This document shows positions 50,251-58,600 of a stretch of DNA of 64,000 bases, piece by piece (the stretch's first letter is position 1; every line of letters begins with the position of its first letter). A program made the position numbers and the translations under genes. Location: the NCBI GenBank assembly GCA_035450685.1, contig DAOTNF010000002.1, positions 62,001 to 126,000 of the forward strand. Direction: 5' to 3'. This DNA comes from Syntrophosphaera sp035450685 (GTDB lineage Bacteria > Cloacimonadota > Cloacimonadia > Cloacimonadales > Cloacimonadaceae). The notes under the pieces are model-generated. The model was not told the DNA's origin and made no database searches. It saw only the letters and a list, made by a program, of their open reading frames with translations.

Positions 50251-50991
50251 ATGCCGCAGATTCAGATTCAAAACCTGAGAAAAAGTTACGACGGCAAGAC
50301 CAACGCGCTGGACAGCGTCTCTTTTAACGTTCAGCAGGGTGATTTCATCATCCTGTTGGGCCTGTCCGGCAGCGGCAAATCCACCCTTTTGCGTTGCATC
50401 AACCGCCTGATCGAACCGAGCGGGGGCAGTATCCTCTTTGATGGAGAGCCGGTAGGTTCCTATGGTCCTGCTCAGTTAAGACGCTACCGCAGGCGTATCG
50501 CCATGGTTTTCCAGCAATTTAATCTGGTAAAAAACCTGACCGTGCTCACCAACGTGCTCACAGGCAGACTGGGGTATCACAGCCCCTTTTCACCCTTTAA
50601 GGCGGAAGAAATCGAGCAGGCTTACCATAATCTAAAGAGAGTCGGATTGCATGAATTTGCCAAACGCCAGGTGAAACAACTGTCGGGAGGCCAACAGCAG
50701 AGGGTGGCCATTGCCCGCGCCCTGATGCAGGAACCGTCCGTAATCCTGGCCGACGAGCCAGTCGCCAGCCTTGATCCAGCCACCGCGGACTCCATCATGC
50801 AATATCTGGGCGAGATCAACCGTGAAGGCATCACCGTGATCTGCTCGCTCCATTTTTTAAGCCTTGCCAGACGCTATGGAAACCGTGTGATCGCCCTCAA
50901 GGATGGCCGGATCGTTTTTGAAGGCCTGCCAGCGGATATCGGAAATGAACGCTTCAAACAGATCTATGGACAGGATGCCGAGGAAATCTGA
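50251..50991 (+). CDS. Phosphonate-type ABC transporter ATPase (PhnC-like)
   Basis: 246 residues. Walker A GLSGSGKST at 37-45, Q-loop VFQQFNLV near 88-95, signature LSGGQQQRVA near 144-153, Walker B VILADEPVASLDP near 164-176, H-loop CSLHFL. Eight bases after the binding-protein gene. No membrane permease gene (PhnE) follows: the next 658 bases are repeat-rich and non-coding. Confidence 0.88.
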   Translation: MPQIQIQNLRKSYDGKTNALDSVSFNVQQGDFIILLGLSGSGKSTLLRCINRLIEPSGGSILFDGEPVGSYGPAQLRRYRRRIAMVFQQFNLVKNLTVLTNVLTGRLGYHSPFSPFKAEEIEQAYHNLKRVGLHEFAKRQVKQLSGGQQQRVAIARALMQEPSVILADEPVASLDPATADSIMQYLGEINREGITVICSLHFLSLARRYGNRVIALKDGRIVFEGLPADIGNERFKQIYGQDAEEI

Positions 50992-51649
50992 TTCCCGGCA
51001 TCGCGGCAAGCATATTCAATGCCACCTTTCCCATCCGGACTGAGAGGCAGCTTTAACGGCCTGGAGCTAAAGACCGGCAGGTAGCTTTGCATGAATCCCA
51101 CGCTCATAAACGATATGGACACATCGCCGTGCGGCGGCACCGCTATCGCCCTCATGCGAGAGTGGCAGTTAAGACTATATCATCCTGGGGTCATCCTTAA
51201 CCCGGTGAGGGATGACCTAAGGATGATGGCATCAAAGCCAGTAGCAGCAAAGGACGGAGCTATGAAACAAAATCGGAAAGGTAAGCGTTTTATGCCTGGT
51301 GACGCAAGCATTACAAGCCATCCTGACCCCCTCCTGCTTTCATGTCCCATTGAACGCCTGTTGAACGCCGGGTGACTTCCGGCGCGGCGATTGCCCAGCG
51401 GTCAATTAGTGATCAGTCAGCGATCTGAATATGAGGTCGGAAAGGAGCAGGTTTTCCACTATTGCGCGGTAATAATTTCAGCCTGTATGCCGGTCTATAA
51501 AAAACGCGGTATTGGGAACAAAGACACTATTTGCTTTCAAGAATCCCCCGCCTGGATTGAAAGAGAGCTTTTTGTATCCGTGAAACGAATGCTTGACAAA
51601 TTAACGTATCCCAAATACACGGTATCGATGCCGGAAATGGAGTTGTAAT
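50992..51649. other. Gene-free region downstream of phnC-like gene
   Basis: Contains palindromic element copy F with flank (about 51178-51275) and a segment at about 51360-51440 resembling 36010-36085. The expected permease gene is missing and no fragment of one is recognisable. A TTGACA occurs at 51593-51598, 52 bases before the acylphosphatase, with no good -10. Frames through here follow the repeats. Confidence 0.6.
51178..51275 (-). repeat. Dispersed palindromic element, copy F (extended form)
   Basis: Arms 51179-51201 and 51205-51227 (ATCATCCTGGGGTCATCC and GGATGACCTAAGGATGAT), with a small centre. The downstream flank has CCAGTAGCAGCAAAGG and GGAGCTATGAAA, the same module as copies A, D and E. 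Confidence 0.85.
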
Positions 51650-51919
51650 ATGCCTTCATGGGAAATCGATGTGCGTGGAAGAGTGCAAGGCGTTGGTTTT
51701 CGCCACTTTGCATGCCGATGCGCGCAGCTCTGTAAGATCCGGGGATACGCGAAGAACAAAGCGGATGGCTCGGTGTATATCCTCGCTCAGGGAAGCGGGG
51801 TGGACTTTGAGCTTTTCTGCACATATCTGCGTGCCGGCAGGGGATTTATCCAGGTGCGGGATATGGAAGCACGCGAATTGGACAATGCGATTGAATACAA
51901 AGAATTTGAAATACATTGA
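51650..51919 (+). CDS. acyP: Acylphosphatase
   Basis: 89 residues, standard size. Hydrolyses acyl-phosphates such as acetyl- or butyryl-phosphate. Conserved loop RGRVQGVGFR with catalytic R18, and N36 in GYAKNKADG. In a cell using Ptb/Buk acyl-phosphates it could prevent their build-up, which is inference. The gene precedes the peptidoglycan peptidase gene by 37 bases. Confidence 0.92.
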   Translation: MPSWEIDVRGRVQGVGFRHFACRCAQLCKIRGYAKNKADGSVYILAQGSGVDFELFCTYLRAGRGFIQVRDMEARELDNAIEYKEFEIH

Positions 51920-51956
51920 CGCCAGGATAAATGACAGGTTCAGGGGACGGGGGCCT

Positions 51957-53141
51957 GTGTATCGTGTTCTGCTGTTGTTGGTGATGATGCTTTTCCCGCT
52001 GATCGTGGCGGCCAAGTATCAGCTTCACACAGTGAAAAAAGGTGATACCCTATATTCCCTGAGTAAACGCTATGGAGTGACGGTTGAACAGATCAAAGAA
52101 CTTAACAAACTTCCAGACAACAGGTTATCTATCAACCAGAAACTTAAAATCAAGTTGATCGCAGAACCGGGAGGCAGCCAGCAAACCCAGGTGGCGGCGC
52201 CCCCATCTGAAGCGGCGCCTGTGCCCCCAACCGGTAATGAAAACCTACCATCTGCCGCCAGGCCAGCGCAAACATCTTTACCCCCCCAGAACCTCCCGGA
52301 AAGCTACTACTACACGGTGCAGCCCAAAGACAACCTCTACCGCATTTCTGTAAATCACGGCCTGGCTTTGAAGGATCTGCTGGCCTGGAACAACATGGAT
52401 GACGTTACATATAGCATCCATCCGGGCGACAGGCTGTTGATCAAGGACCCCGGAATTGAAGGGGATGACGATCCAAAACCGGAGATTGCGGTTCAGCCGG
52501 AGCAAAGCCCGCCTGCGAAAGTAGCCGCGGAACCGGATACCACCATCGTGCAAAAGATCTATGTGGTGCAAAGAAAGGACACACTATACAAGATAGCCAG
52601 AGAAAACGGGATGACGGTTGATGAACTGAAAAAGCTGAACAACCTCAGCAGCAACGACATCAGCGTGGGACAAAAAATCTGGCTGGCAGGCACCCCTCCT
52701 CCAAGCGATCAGGGCGGGAAAAGCCCCCTGATCAGTGAAGCTGAACTGCAAAAGTCTGGTTTGATCAGGGATGATCTGGCCATCCCCACCACCGGCAGGG
52801 TCACCTCTGAATTTGGTTTGCGCAATGGCAGGCCCCACAAGGGAATAGACATCTTTGCCAAAACCGGCACGCCAATATATGCCGTGTTGGACGGCGTGGT
52901 GGTCTTTTCCGGCGTTCAGGGGAACTATGGTAACGTAATAGTGATTGAACACCCGGACTTCGTGATGACGGTTTACGCTCACAACTCCATCAACCTGGTA
53001 AAAGTGGACGAAAAAGTGAGCAAGGGGCAGTTGATTGGCTATGTTGGCTCCACAGGCAACGCGTCCGGGCCACATTTGCATTTCGAGTATCGCATCAAGG
53101 GTAAAGCAATCAACCCACGCAAAGTTTTGAAGCTGAATTGA
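51957..53141 (+). CDS. LysM-M23 peptidoglycan endopeptidase (NlpD/EnvC-like)
   Basis: 394 residues from the GTG at 51957, which begins a signal peptide (YRVLLLLVMMLFPLIVAA); a longer in-frame reading would overlap the acylphosphatase gene. Three LysM domains (about 22-66, 118-163 and 201-245), separated by Pro/Ala/Gln-rich linkers, then an M23 domain about 280-388 with zinc ligands H294, D298 and H375 (HLH). All three are present, so it may be an active endopeptidase rather than a degenerate activator. Periplasmic cell-wall remodelling. 20 bases before the sigma factor gene. Confidence 0.88.
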   Translation: MYRVLLLLVMMLFPLIVAAKYQLHTVKKGDTLYSLSKRYGVTVEQIKELNKLPDNRLSINQKLKIKLIAEPGGSQQTQVAAPPSEAAPVPPTGNENLPSAARPAQTSLPPQNLPESYYYTVQPKDNLYRISVNHGLALKDLLAWNNMDDVTYSIHPGDRLLIKDPGIEGDDDPKPEIAVQPEQSPPAKVAAEPDTTIVQKIYVVQRKDTLYKIARENGMTVDELKKLNNLSSNDISVGQKIWLAGTPPPSDQGGKSPLISEAELQKSGLIRDDLAIPTTGRVTSEFGLRNGRPHKGIDIFAKTGTPIYAVLDGVVVFSGVQGNYGNVIVIEHPDFVMTVYAHNSINLVKVDEKVSKGQLIGYVGSTGNASGPHLHFEYRIKGKAINPRKVLKLN

Positions 53142-53160
53142 GAACGAAGCGCAGGATGGC

Positions 53161-54036
53161 ATGAAGAAAGAAAGCGTGTTTGCAGACAAAGCGCTGCAAA
53201 GCTACCTGAAAGAGATTTCGCATTACAAAACCCTAAGCCGCGAAGAAGAGCACGATCTGGCGCTCCGTGCCAGGGACGGGGATGCGGAAGCGATGAACAA
53301 GCTGATCCAGGCAAATCTGAAATTTGTGGTCAAGATAGCATCCCGCTATCAGAATAGAGGCTTGTCCCTCTCTGAGTTGATCAGCGAAGGCAATATCGGC
53401 TTGATCAAGGCGGTCGAGAAATTCGATCCGGATAAAGGCATCAAGCTGATTTCCTATGCCATCTGGTGGATCAAACAGCGCATCATGCTGGCAGTTTCCG
53501 AAAAGAGCTCCATGATCCGCGTTCCAATGGGCAAAGCGAGTTCCGTTCACCGCATCAAGGCAGCTTCAGACCGCATCTATTCCGAAACCGGAGAAGCCGC
53601 CACCAAAGAAGAGCTGAGCGAGAAAATGCAGCTTCCGGAGAGGTCGATCGAGCAGTTGCGGGGTCAACTGGCGGAAACCACCTCTTTCGACGACCCGCTG
53701 TATTCCGGTGACTTCCAGGAGTTCACCACAAGGGACATGATGAGGGATGACGATCTCTCCGATCCGCAGAAGATATATTACCGGGATCGCATCCATGAAA
53801 AGTTGAACAAGGCCATAGACAGCCTCGATCACCGCGAGGCCGATATCATCCGCACTTATTTTGGCTTGAATGAAGACAAAGAGTCGCAAAACTTTGCCCA
53901 GATCGCCGAATCCCTGGGCCTGTCCCGCGAAAGGGTGCGCCAAATCCAGAAAGAAGCGCTACGCAAGATATTGGCTCAGTTGAGCCCCGATGAAGACTCT
54001 TTGGTGGATGACTTCATCGAGAAATACACGCATTGA
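53161..54036 (+). CDS. RNA polymerase sigma-70 family factor, primary/group 2 type
   Basis: 291 residues. Lacks a long region 1.1 and begins with region 1.2 (DKALQSYLKEIS). Region 2 has ANLKFVVKIASRYQ and the -10-recognition helix YAIWWIKQRI; region 3 VPMGKASSVHRIKAA; region 4 LSRERVRQIQKEALRK. Short like RpoS or group 2 factors, but it may be the primary sigma factor of this lineage, where short RpoD forms occur. Follows the LysM peptidase by 20 bases. Confidence 0.85.
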   Translation: MKKESVFADKALQSYLKEISHYKTLSREEEHDLALRARDGDAEAMNKLIQANLKFVVKIASRYQNRGLSLSELISEGNIGLIKAVEKFDPDKGIKLISYAIWWIKQRIMLAVSEKSSMIRVPMGKASSVHRIKAASDRIYSETGEAATKEELSEKMQLPERSIEQLRGQLAETTSFDDPLYSGDFQEFTTRDMMRDDDLSDPQKIYYRDRIHEKLNKAIDSLDHREADIIRTYFGLNEDKESQNFAQIAESLGLSRERVRQIQKEALRKILAQLSPDEDSLVDDFIEKYTH

Positions 54037-54070
54037 CCGGTGTTTTTACACTCGCCACAAAGGAGAATAC

Positions 54071-54973
54071 ATGTTTAAGAATTTAGACGAAATGAAAGCC
54101 CACGTCCATGGGAAAGTAAAGGCCACTGTAGTAATAGCGGGAGCCCATACCGAATCTGTTTTGGATGCCGCGATCCTGGCCAAACAAGAGGGCCTGGCCG
54201 ACAGCCTGTTGGTGGGAAACAAACAACAAATCCTGGCTTTGCTGGAAAAAATGTCTCCGGAACATAAACAGAGCTTTGAGATCGCAGACACAGGCGATGA
54301 CCTGGTGAAAGCAGCCCAACTTAGCGTCCAACTGGTCAACGAAGGCAAGGCGGATATTATCCTCAAGGGTAAGTCTGATTCTGGCATGGTGATGCGTGCG
54401 GCTTTGGACAAGGAAAATGGGTTGCGCCTGGGCGACGTCATATCCGATGTTTTGGCTTATGAGCATCCCGGCGGGGTCAAGCTGATGAGCGACGGAGGGG
54501 TGAATCTCGCGCCGGATCTGAAAGAGAAGATTGCAATTGTCAAGAATGCCGTCAAGGTCGCCCATGCTTTTGGAAGCCCAACACCGCGGGTGGCAATGCT
54601 TACGGCTGTCGAAATAGTGAACCCCAAGATGCAGGCTACGGTTGATGCGGCCATTATTTCGCGCATGAATGAAAGAGGCCAGATCCCCGGGTGTATCATC
54701 GAAGGCCCTTTGGCTTTCGATAACGCGGTTGACATAGACGCGGCCAGGCTCAAAGGCATAGAATCGCCCGTCGCCGGACGCGCGGAGGTGCTGATTGTGC
54801 CAAACATCGAGGCAGGTAATATCTATGGCAAACTGCTTACCCATTATTGCGGTTACCGGGTTGCCCATGTGGTGGTGGGCACCAAAGCTCCGATCCTGAT
54901 ACCCTCCCGGGCAGACCGGGGAGAGCTGAAAGTGCTTTGCATGGCCATGGCCATGACCTGCATGCAGCGGTGA
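54071..54973 (+). CDS. ptb: Phosphate butyryltransferase
   Basis: Exchanges CoA for phosphate on butyryl-CoA (or related acyl-CoA). 300 residues from the ATG at 54071 with AAAGGAG upstream. PTA/PTB fold: IADTGDDLVKAAQ, LKGKSDSGMVMRAAL near 101-115, SDGGVNLAPDL near 138-148, EGPLAFDNAVD near 215-225. Partner kinase at 17.7 kb. It overlaps rlmH by four bases. A phosphate acetyltransferase is the alternative, but the length and motif set favour Ptb. Confidence 0.88.
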   Translation: MFKNLDEMKAHVHGKVKATVVIAGAHTESVLDAAILAKQEGLADSLLVGNKQQILALLEKMSPEHKQSFEIADTGDDLVKAAQLSVQLVNEGKADIILKGKSDSGMVMRAALDKENGLRLGDVISDVLAYEHPGGVKLMSDGGVNLAPDLKEKIAIVKNAVKVAHAFGSPTPRVAMLTAVEIVNPKMQATVDAAIISRMNERGQIPGCIIEGPLAFDNAVDIDAARLKGIESPVAGRAEVLIVPNIEAGNIYGKLLTHYCGYRVAHVVVGTKAPILIPSRADRGELKVLCMAMAMTCMQR

Positions 54974-55434
54974 ATCTGCGCTTAATCCAGTTTGGCAAGA
55001 CACGGGAAGCCTGGCTTAAACAGGCCATAGACGAGTATCTGAAACGCTTGTCTCCCATGGTAAAGCTGGACATCCTGGAACTTGCTGATGTCAGCATCAG
55101 CAAAGCAGGAAGCGTGGAAGCAGTGAAGTTTGGAGAAGCGCAAAACTGCCTCAAGCGCCTCAAGCCTGATGATTACGTCATCCTGCTGGACGAGAAAGGC
55201 CAGATGAAATCCTCGCTTGAATTCTCTGAATATCTGGTTAATATATCTCATAATAAACGTGTTGTGTTCATCATTGGCGGTGTTTATGGAACTGACCCGA
55301 CCTTGAGGCAGAGATCAGATGCGGTATTAAGTCTTTCTGAATTAACATTTACGCATCAGATGGCAAGATTGATCCTTGTGGAACAGATCTATCGCGCCCT
55401 AATGATCCACAACAACAGATCTTATCACTATTAA
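54970..55434 (+). CDS. rlmH: 23S rRNA pseudouridine1915-N3 methyltransferase
   Basis: 154 residues, almost exactly the family length. A SPOUT protein methylating pseudouridine 1915 in helix 69 of 23S rRNA. Motifs IIGGVYGTDP at 101-110 and LTFTHQMARLILVEQIYRA at 125-143. GTG start overlapping the ptb TGA (GTGA); longer frames are ruled out by the family N-terminus. Confidence 0.95.
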   Translation: MNLRLIQFGKTREAWLKQAIDEYLKRLSPMVKLDILELADVSISKAGSVEAVKFGEAQNCLKRLKPDDYVILLDEKGQMKSSLEFSEYLVNISHNKRVVFIIGGVYGTDPTLRQRSDAVLSLSELTFTHQMARLILVEQIYRALMIHNNRSYHY

Positions 55435-55453
55435 GAGTAGTCGAGGTATATTG

Positions 55454-55609
55454 ATGACTCCGGACGTACAAGCCACGGTAATGCAAAACTTTGTCAGCGC
55501 CCTAAAGATCTCTGCTTTGGGAATGGGCGGAATCTTCTTGTTCATGGCTATTCTTTACGGCCTGATCTACCTTCTGGAGCAGCTTTTTAAAGAAAGGGAG
55601 ACAGCATGA
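55454..55609 (+). CDS. Minimal OadG-like subunit of a Na+-pumping decarboxylase
   Basis: 51 residues. A single membrane segment with the pattern ISALGMGGIFLFMAILYG at about 17-34, which strongly recalls the N-terminal transmembrane part of the oxaloacetate decarboxylase gamma subunit (LGMGxVFLFL), followed by a short charged tail. The usual Pro/Ala-rich tail is absent. The stop overlaps the C25 peptidase start (ATGA). A GAGG site precedes the ATG. It would pair with OadB at 44.4 kb. Confidence 0.65.
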   Translation: MTPDVQATVMQNFVSALKISALGMGGIFLFMAILYGLIYLLEQLFKERETA

Positions 55610-58600
55610 AAAGCTGGTTTCTGCTCGTTGTGAGCATCTTCTCGCTAACACTGTTGGAAGCAGGCGTAACCATAATCCAACAAACAGATTCCAGCATTCT
55701 GTTCGAGTATCGTCTCGATGCTTATGACCTCACAGAGGAAAATGGCATGCTGCGGATTCAAGCGTCTGGAATGTACTACTCATCAGTGAGCGGGTCTCCG
55801 TTGATACCCCAAGCGGAAGTAAAAATCGGGATTCCGCCATCTGGAGACATCACGGCTACGATACTGGATTCGAGTGTGGAAAGCAAGGTTCTCGACAAGC
55901 GTCTTGCGCCAGTGCCCGAAGTTCTGATGCTGGATGGCATGTCTGCAAACAGATATACCATCAACGAAGATCTATATTCAGGGCAATCGACAACCCTGCT
56001 TAAAACCCTGCCCCACGGAACATACCGCGGCTATGGCTTTGTCCCCTTGCATATCCATCCATTTTCATACGATGGCGCTTACAAGCTGGATGTCACAACC
56101 CGGGCACTTATCAGGGTGGATATTTTGGGCAACACCGCTCTAAGAAGCCCCGCTGAACCGGATGAGTTGAGCGATTTAATGCTGTCGGCTATGCTGAATC
56201 CCGACCAGGTTCGCCATTGGCGTTCCACAGCCAAAGAAACTATAAACTATGCCGACTTTAGCCGGTCTGACCACTGGATTCGTCTGGAGACAGACCGGGA
56301 TGGCATGTTCAAGCTGGGCTACAACCAGCTAAGCAGCTTCCCCCTATCGGTGGTTGATCCTGCCAGTTTTCGCCTGTTTACCACGGGAGGACAGCTTCTG
56401 CCATACCTGATCAACAATCCTGGCCCTGAATTCCGTGAGATACCTATCCGGGTGGTAGGAGCAGAAGATGGCAGCTTTGACCCGCAGGATTATATCGTGT
56501 TCTATGGCACAAACCGGAACGGTCTAAAAAAGAATCAAACCCTGCAGGGCAATGCCACCTATTACAATCCATACTCCGGCAACACCGTTTACTGGCTAAC
56601 CTTCGGTAACGGTTTCAGCGGCACGCCCTTGAGGATGCAGGAACTTCCTGCATACACCACATGGGTTAATCAGAGCAACAGCCACATCGAGCAGTTTCGA
56701 CTGGAAACCGAAAGCCATCGCAGGGAACAGGCGGGCTTTGACTGGTATATGACCCGCATGTTCGGCAACGCGACAGCCGAGTATGAGTTTCAGGTCAACC
56801 TCCAGGATCTGGACACCTCCAGCCCACAAAACCTCAGTTTCTGGATTCAACAGGAGAATATTGACTCTGATCTCTGGCACAACATCTCTGTCTATGTGAA
56901 CGGAGCGGCAATTCCTGCCGACACTTTGGGCGGTATCACCTTCAGGTGGCATGGCAATGGGAAATACATTTTTTTCAAGCCCACCTCAGCGTTCCAAAAT
57001 GGCTCAAACACGATCCGGATACAAGTCATCAGAAGAGACGGCACCGACAACCTGTTTCTAAACTGGATCACGGTGGATTACAAGCGCTTGCTGCACAAAT
57101 CAAACAGCCAGTATCTGGTCAACCAGTTACCCTTCAATTACGAAGAAAACGTCCGTTACAATTTCACAGGCAACTCGAACACCTGGATCTATAGAATCAA
57201 CAGTTTTGGGGAAACGGATATAGTCCCCTTGAGAACGGCTGGAAACGGATTTTATTTCGTAGCCCCTGGAGTATCTAATACAACCTACATTTTAAGCTCA
57301 GATTCCGAGCTATACACCCCCCTAAACATCAGCGCCGTGAATCCGGTGGATATTGCCACCCCCCAGGGTGCCGTGGACAACCTGATCATCACACCGGATG
57401 AATACCTTAGCCAGGCCCAGTCTCTGGCTTCCATGCATCTGGATTCGCTTGGCAAGAAGAGCCTGGTGGTAAGGCAGCCCGATATTTTCACCCAATTCAA
57501 CGGCGGACATCCCGACCCAGTGGCAATCCGCCAGTTCATCCGCCATGTTTATCACAACTTCCCTACTCCCCGTCTGACTTCTGTCGTCCTGCTGGGTTTG
57601 GGCACCATTGATTGGCGCAACTTCTCCTCACAAGCCGCTGAAAAGAACAAAATCATGGTCTTCCAGAGGGGAACTGGCGTAGGCGCGGTCGTTTCCGACG
57701 ATTATTTTGCCATGCTCACCCAGTCATCGTATCCGGAAGTTGCAATCGGCCGCTATCCCGTTCGGAATCTCAATGAGTTAAACAACATGCTGGGCAATTT
57801 CCAACGCTATGTTCAAGAACCCCAGGGGGGCTGGTGGCGCAACTCGATGGTCTTCCTGGGCGATGACCTGTTCAATGGTAGCTCTACGCATGAAAATGTC
57901 CACACACAACAGGTCGAATCCGCCGCCAATAGAGTGCATCCCAGCATACTGGTGGACAAGATTTTCGCCTGGTTGTACGAGTATGATGAGTTCCAGAACA
58001 AGCCCCAGGCACGGGATGACATGATCGCCGCCATCAACGAAGGCCGCTTGGTGTGGTACTATATCGGACACGGCTCTTATGACAAACTGGGAGCTGAAGA
58101 CTATTTCAACGGCGCAAGCGATATGGGACGCTTTACAAACCATGGCAAGCTGCCGTTCTTCATGGCGGCTTCCTGCCAGGTCTCCCATTTTGACTACTGG
58201 GGTTATGAGAGCCTGGGGCAAAAGCTGGTGCTGCAAGACAATGTGGGAGCCATCGCCTCCTACTCCGCCACCAGAATGAGCTCCTCCAGCGGCAACGGCC
58301 CCATGATGGAAAACCTGTTGCACAGCCTGGCAAACAACCGCAACTCATTAGGATATTCCATTGCAAGAGCCAAATTCCTACACACCATCAACGATGAGAA
58401 TGACGCCACCTATGTTTTGCTGGGCGATCCATTGCTGAAGGTTGTTCCCCCGGTCAGAGACAGCCTGATCACCGTGCTTGGGCTCAATCAGGACAGCCAA
58501 AGCGATACGCTTTTTGCAAGACAGAGAGTGCAGATCGACGGGCATTTCCGCCCCAGCCTGCACAGCGGAATGGCAACCATACAAGCCTTCAACTCGGTGT

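Noticed and set aside
51391..51648. 85-codon frame before acylphosphatase
   Set aside because: Begins inside the repeated segment shared with 36 kb, lacks a ribosome site and shows no protein-like composition.
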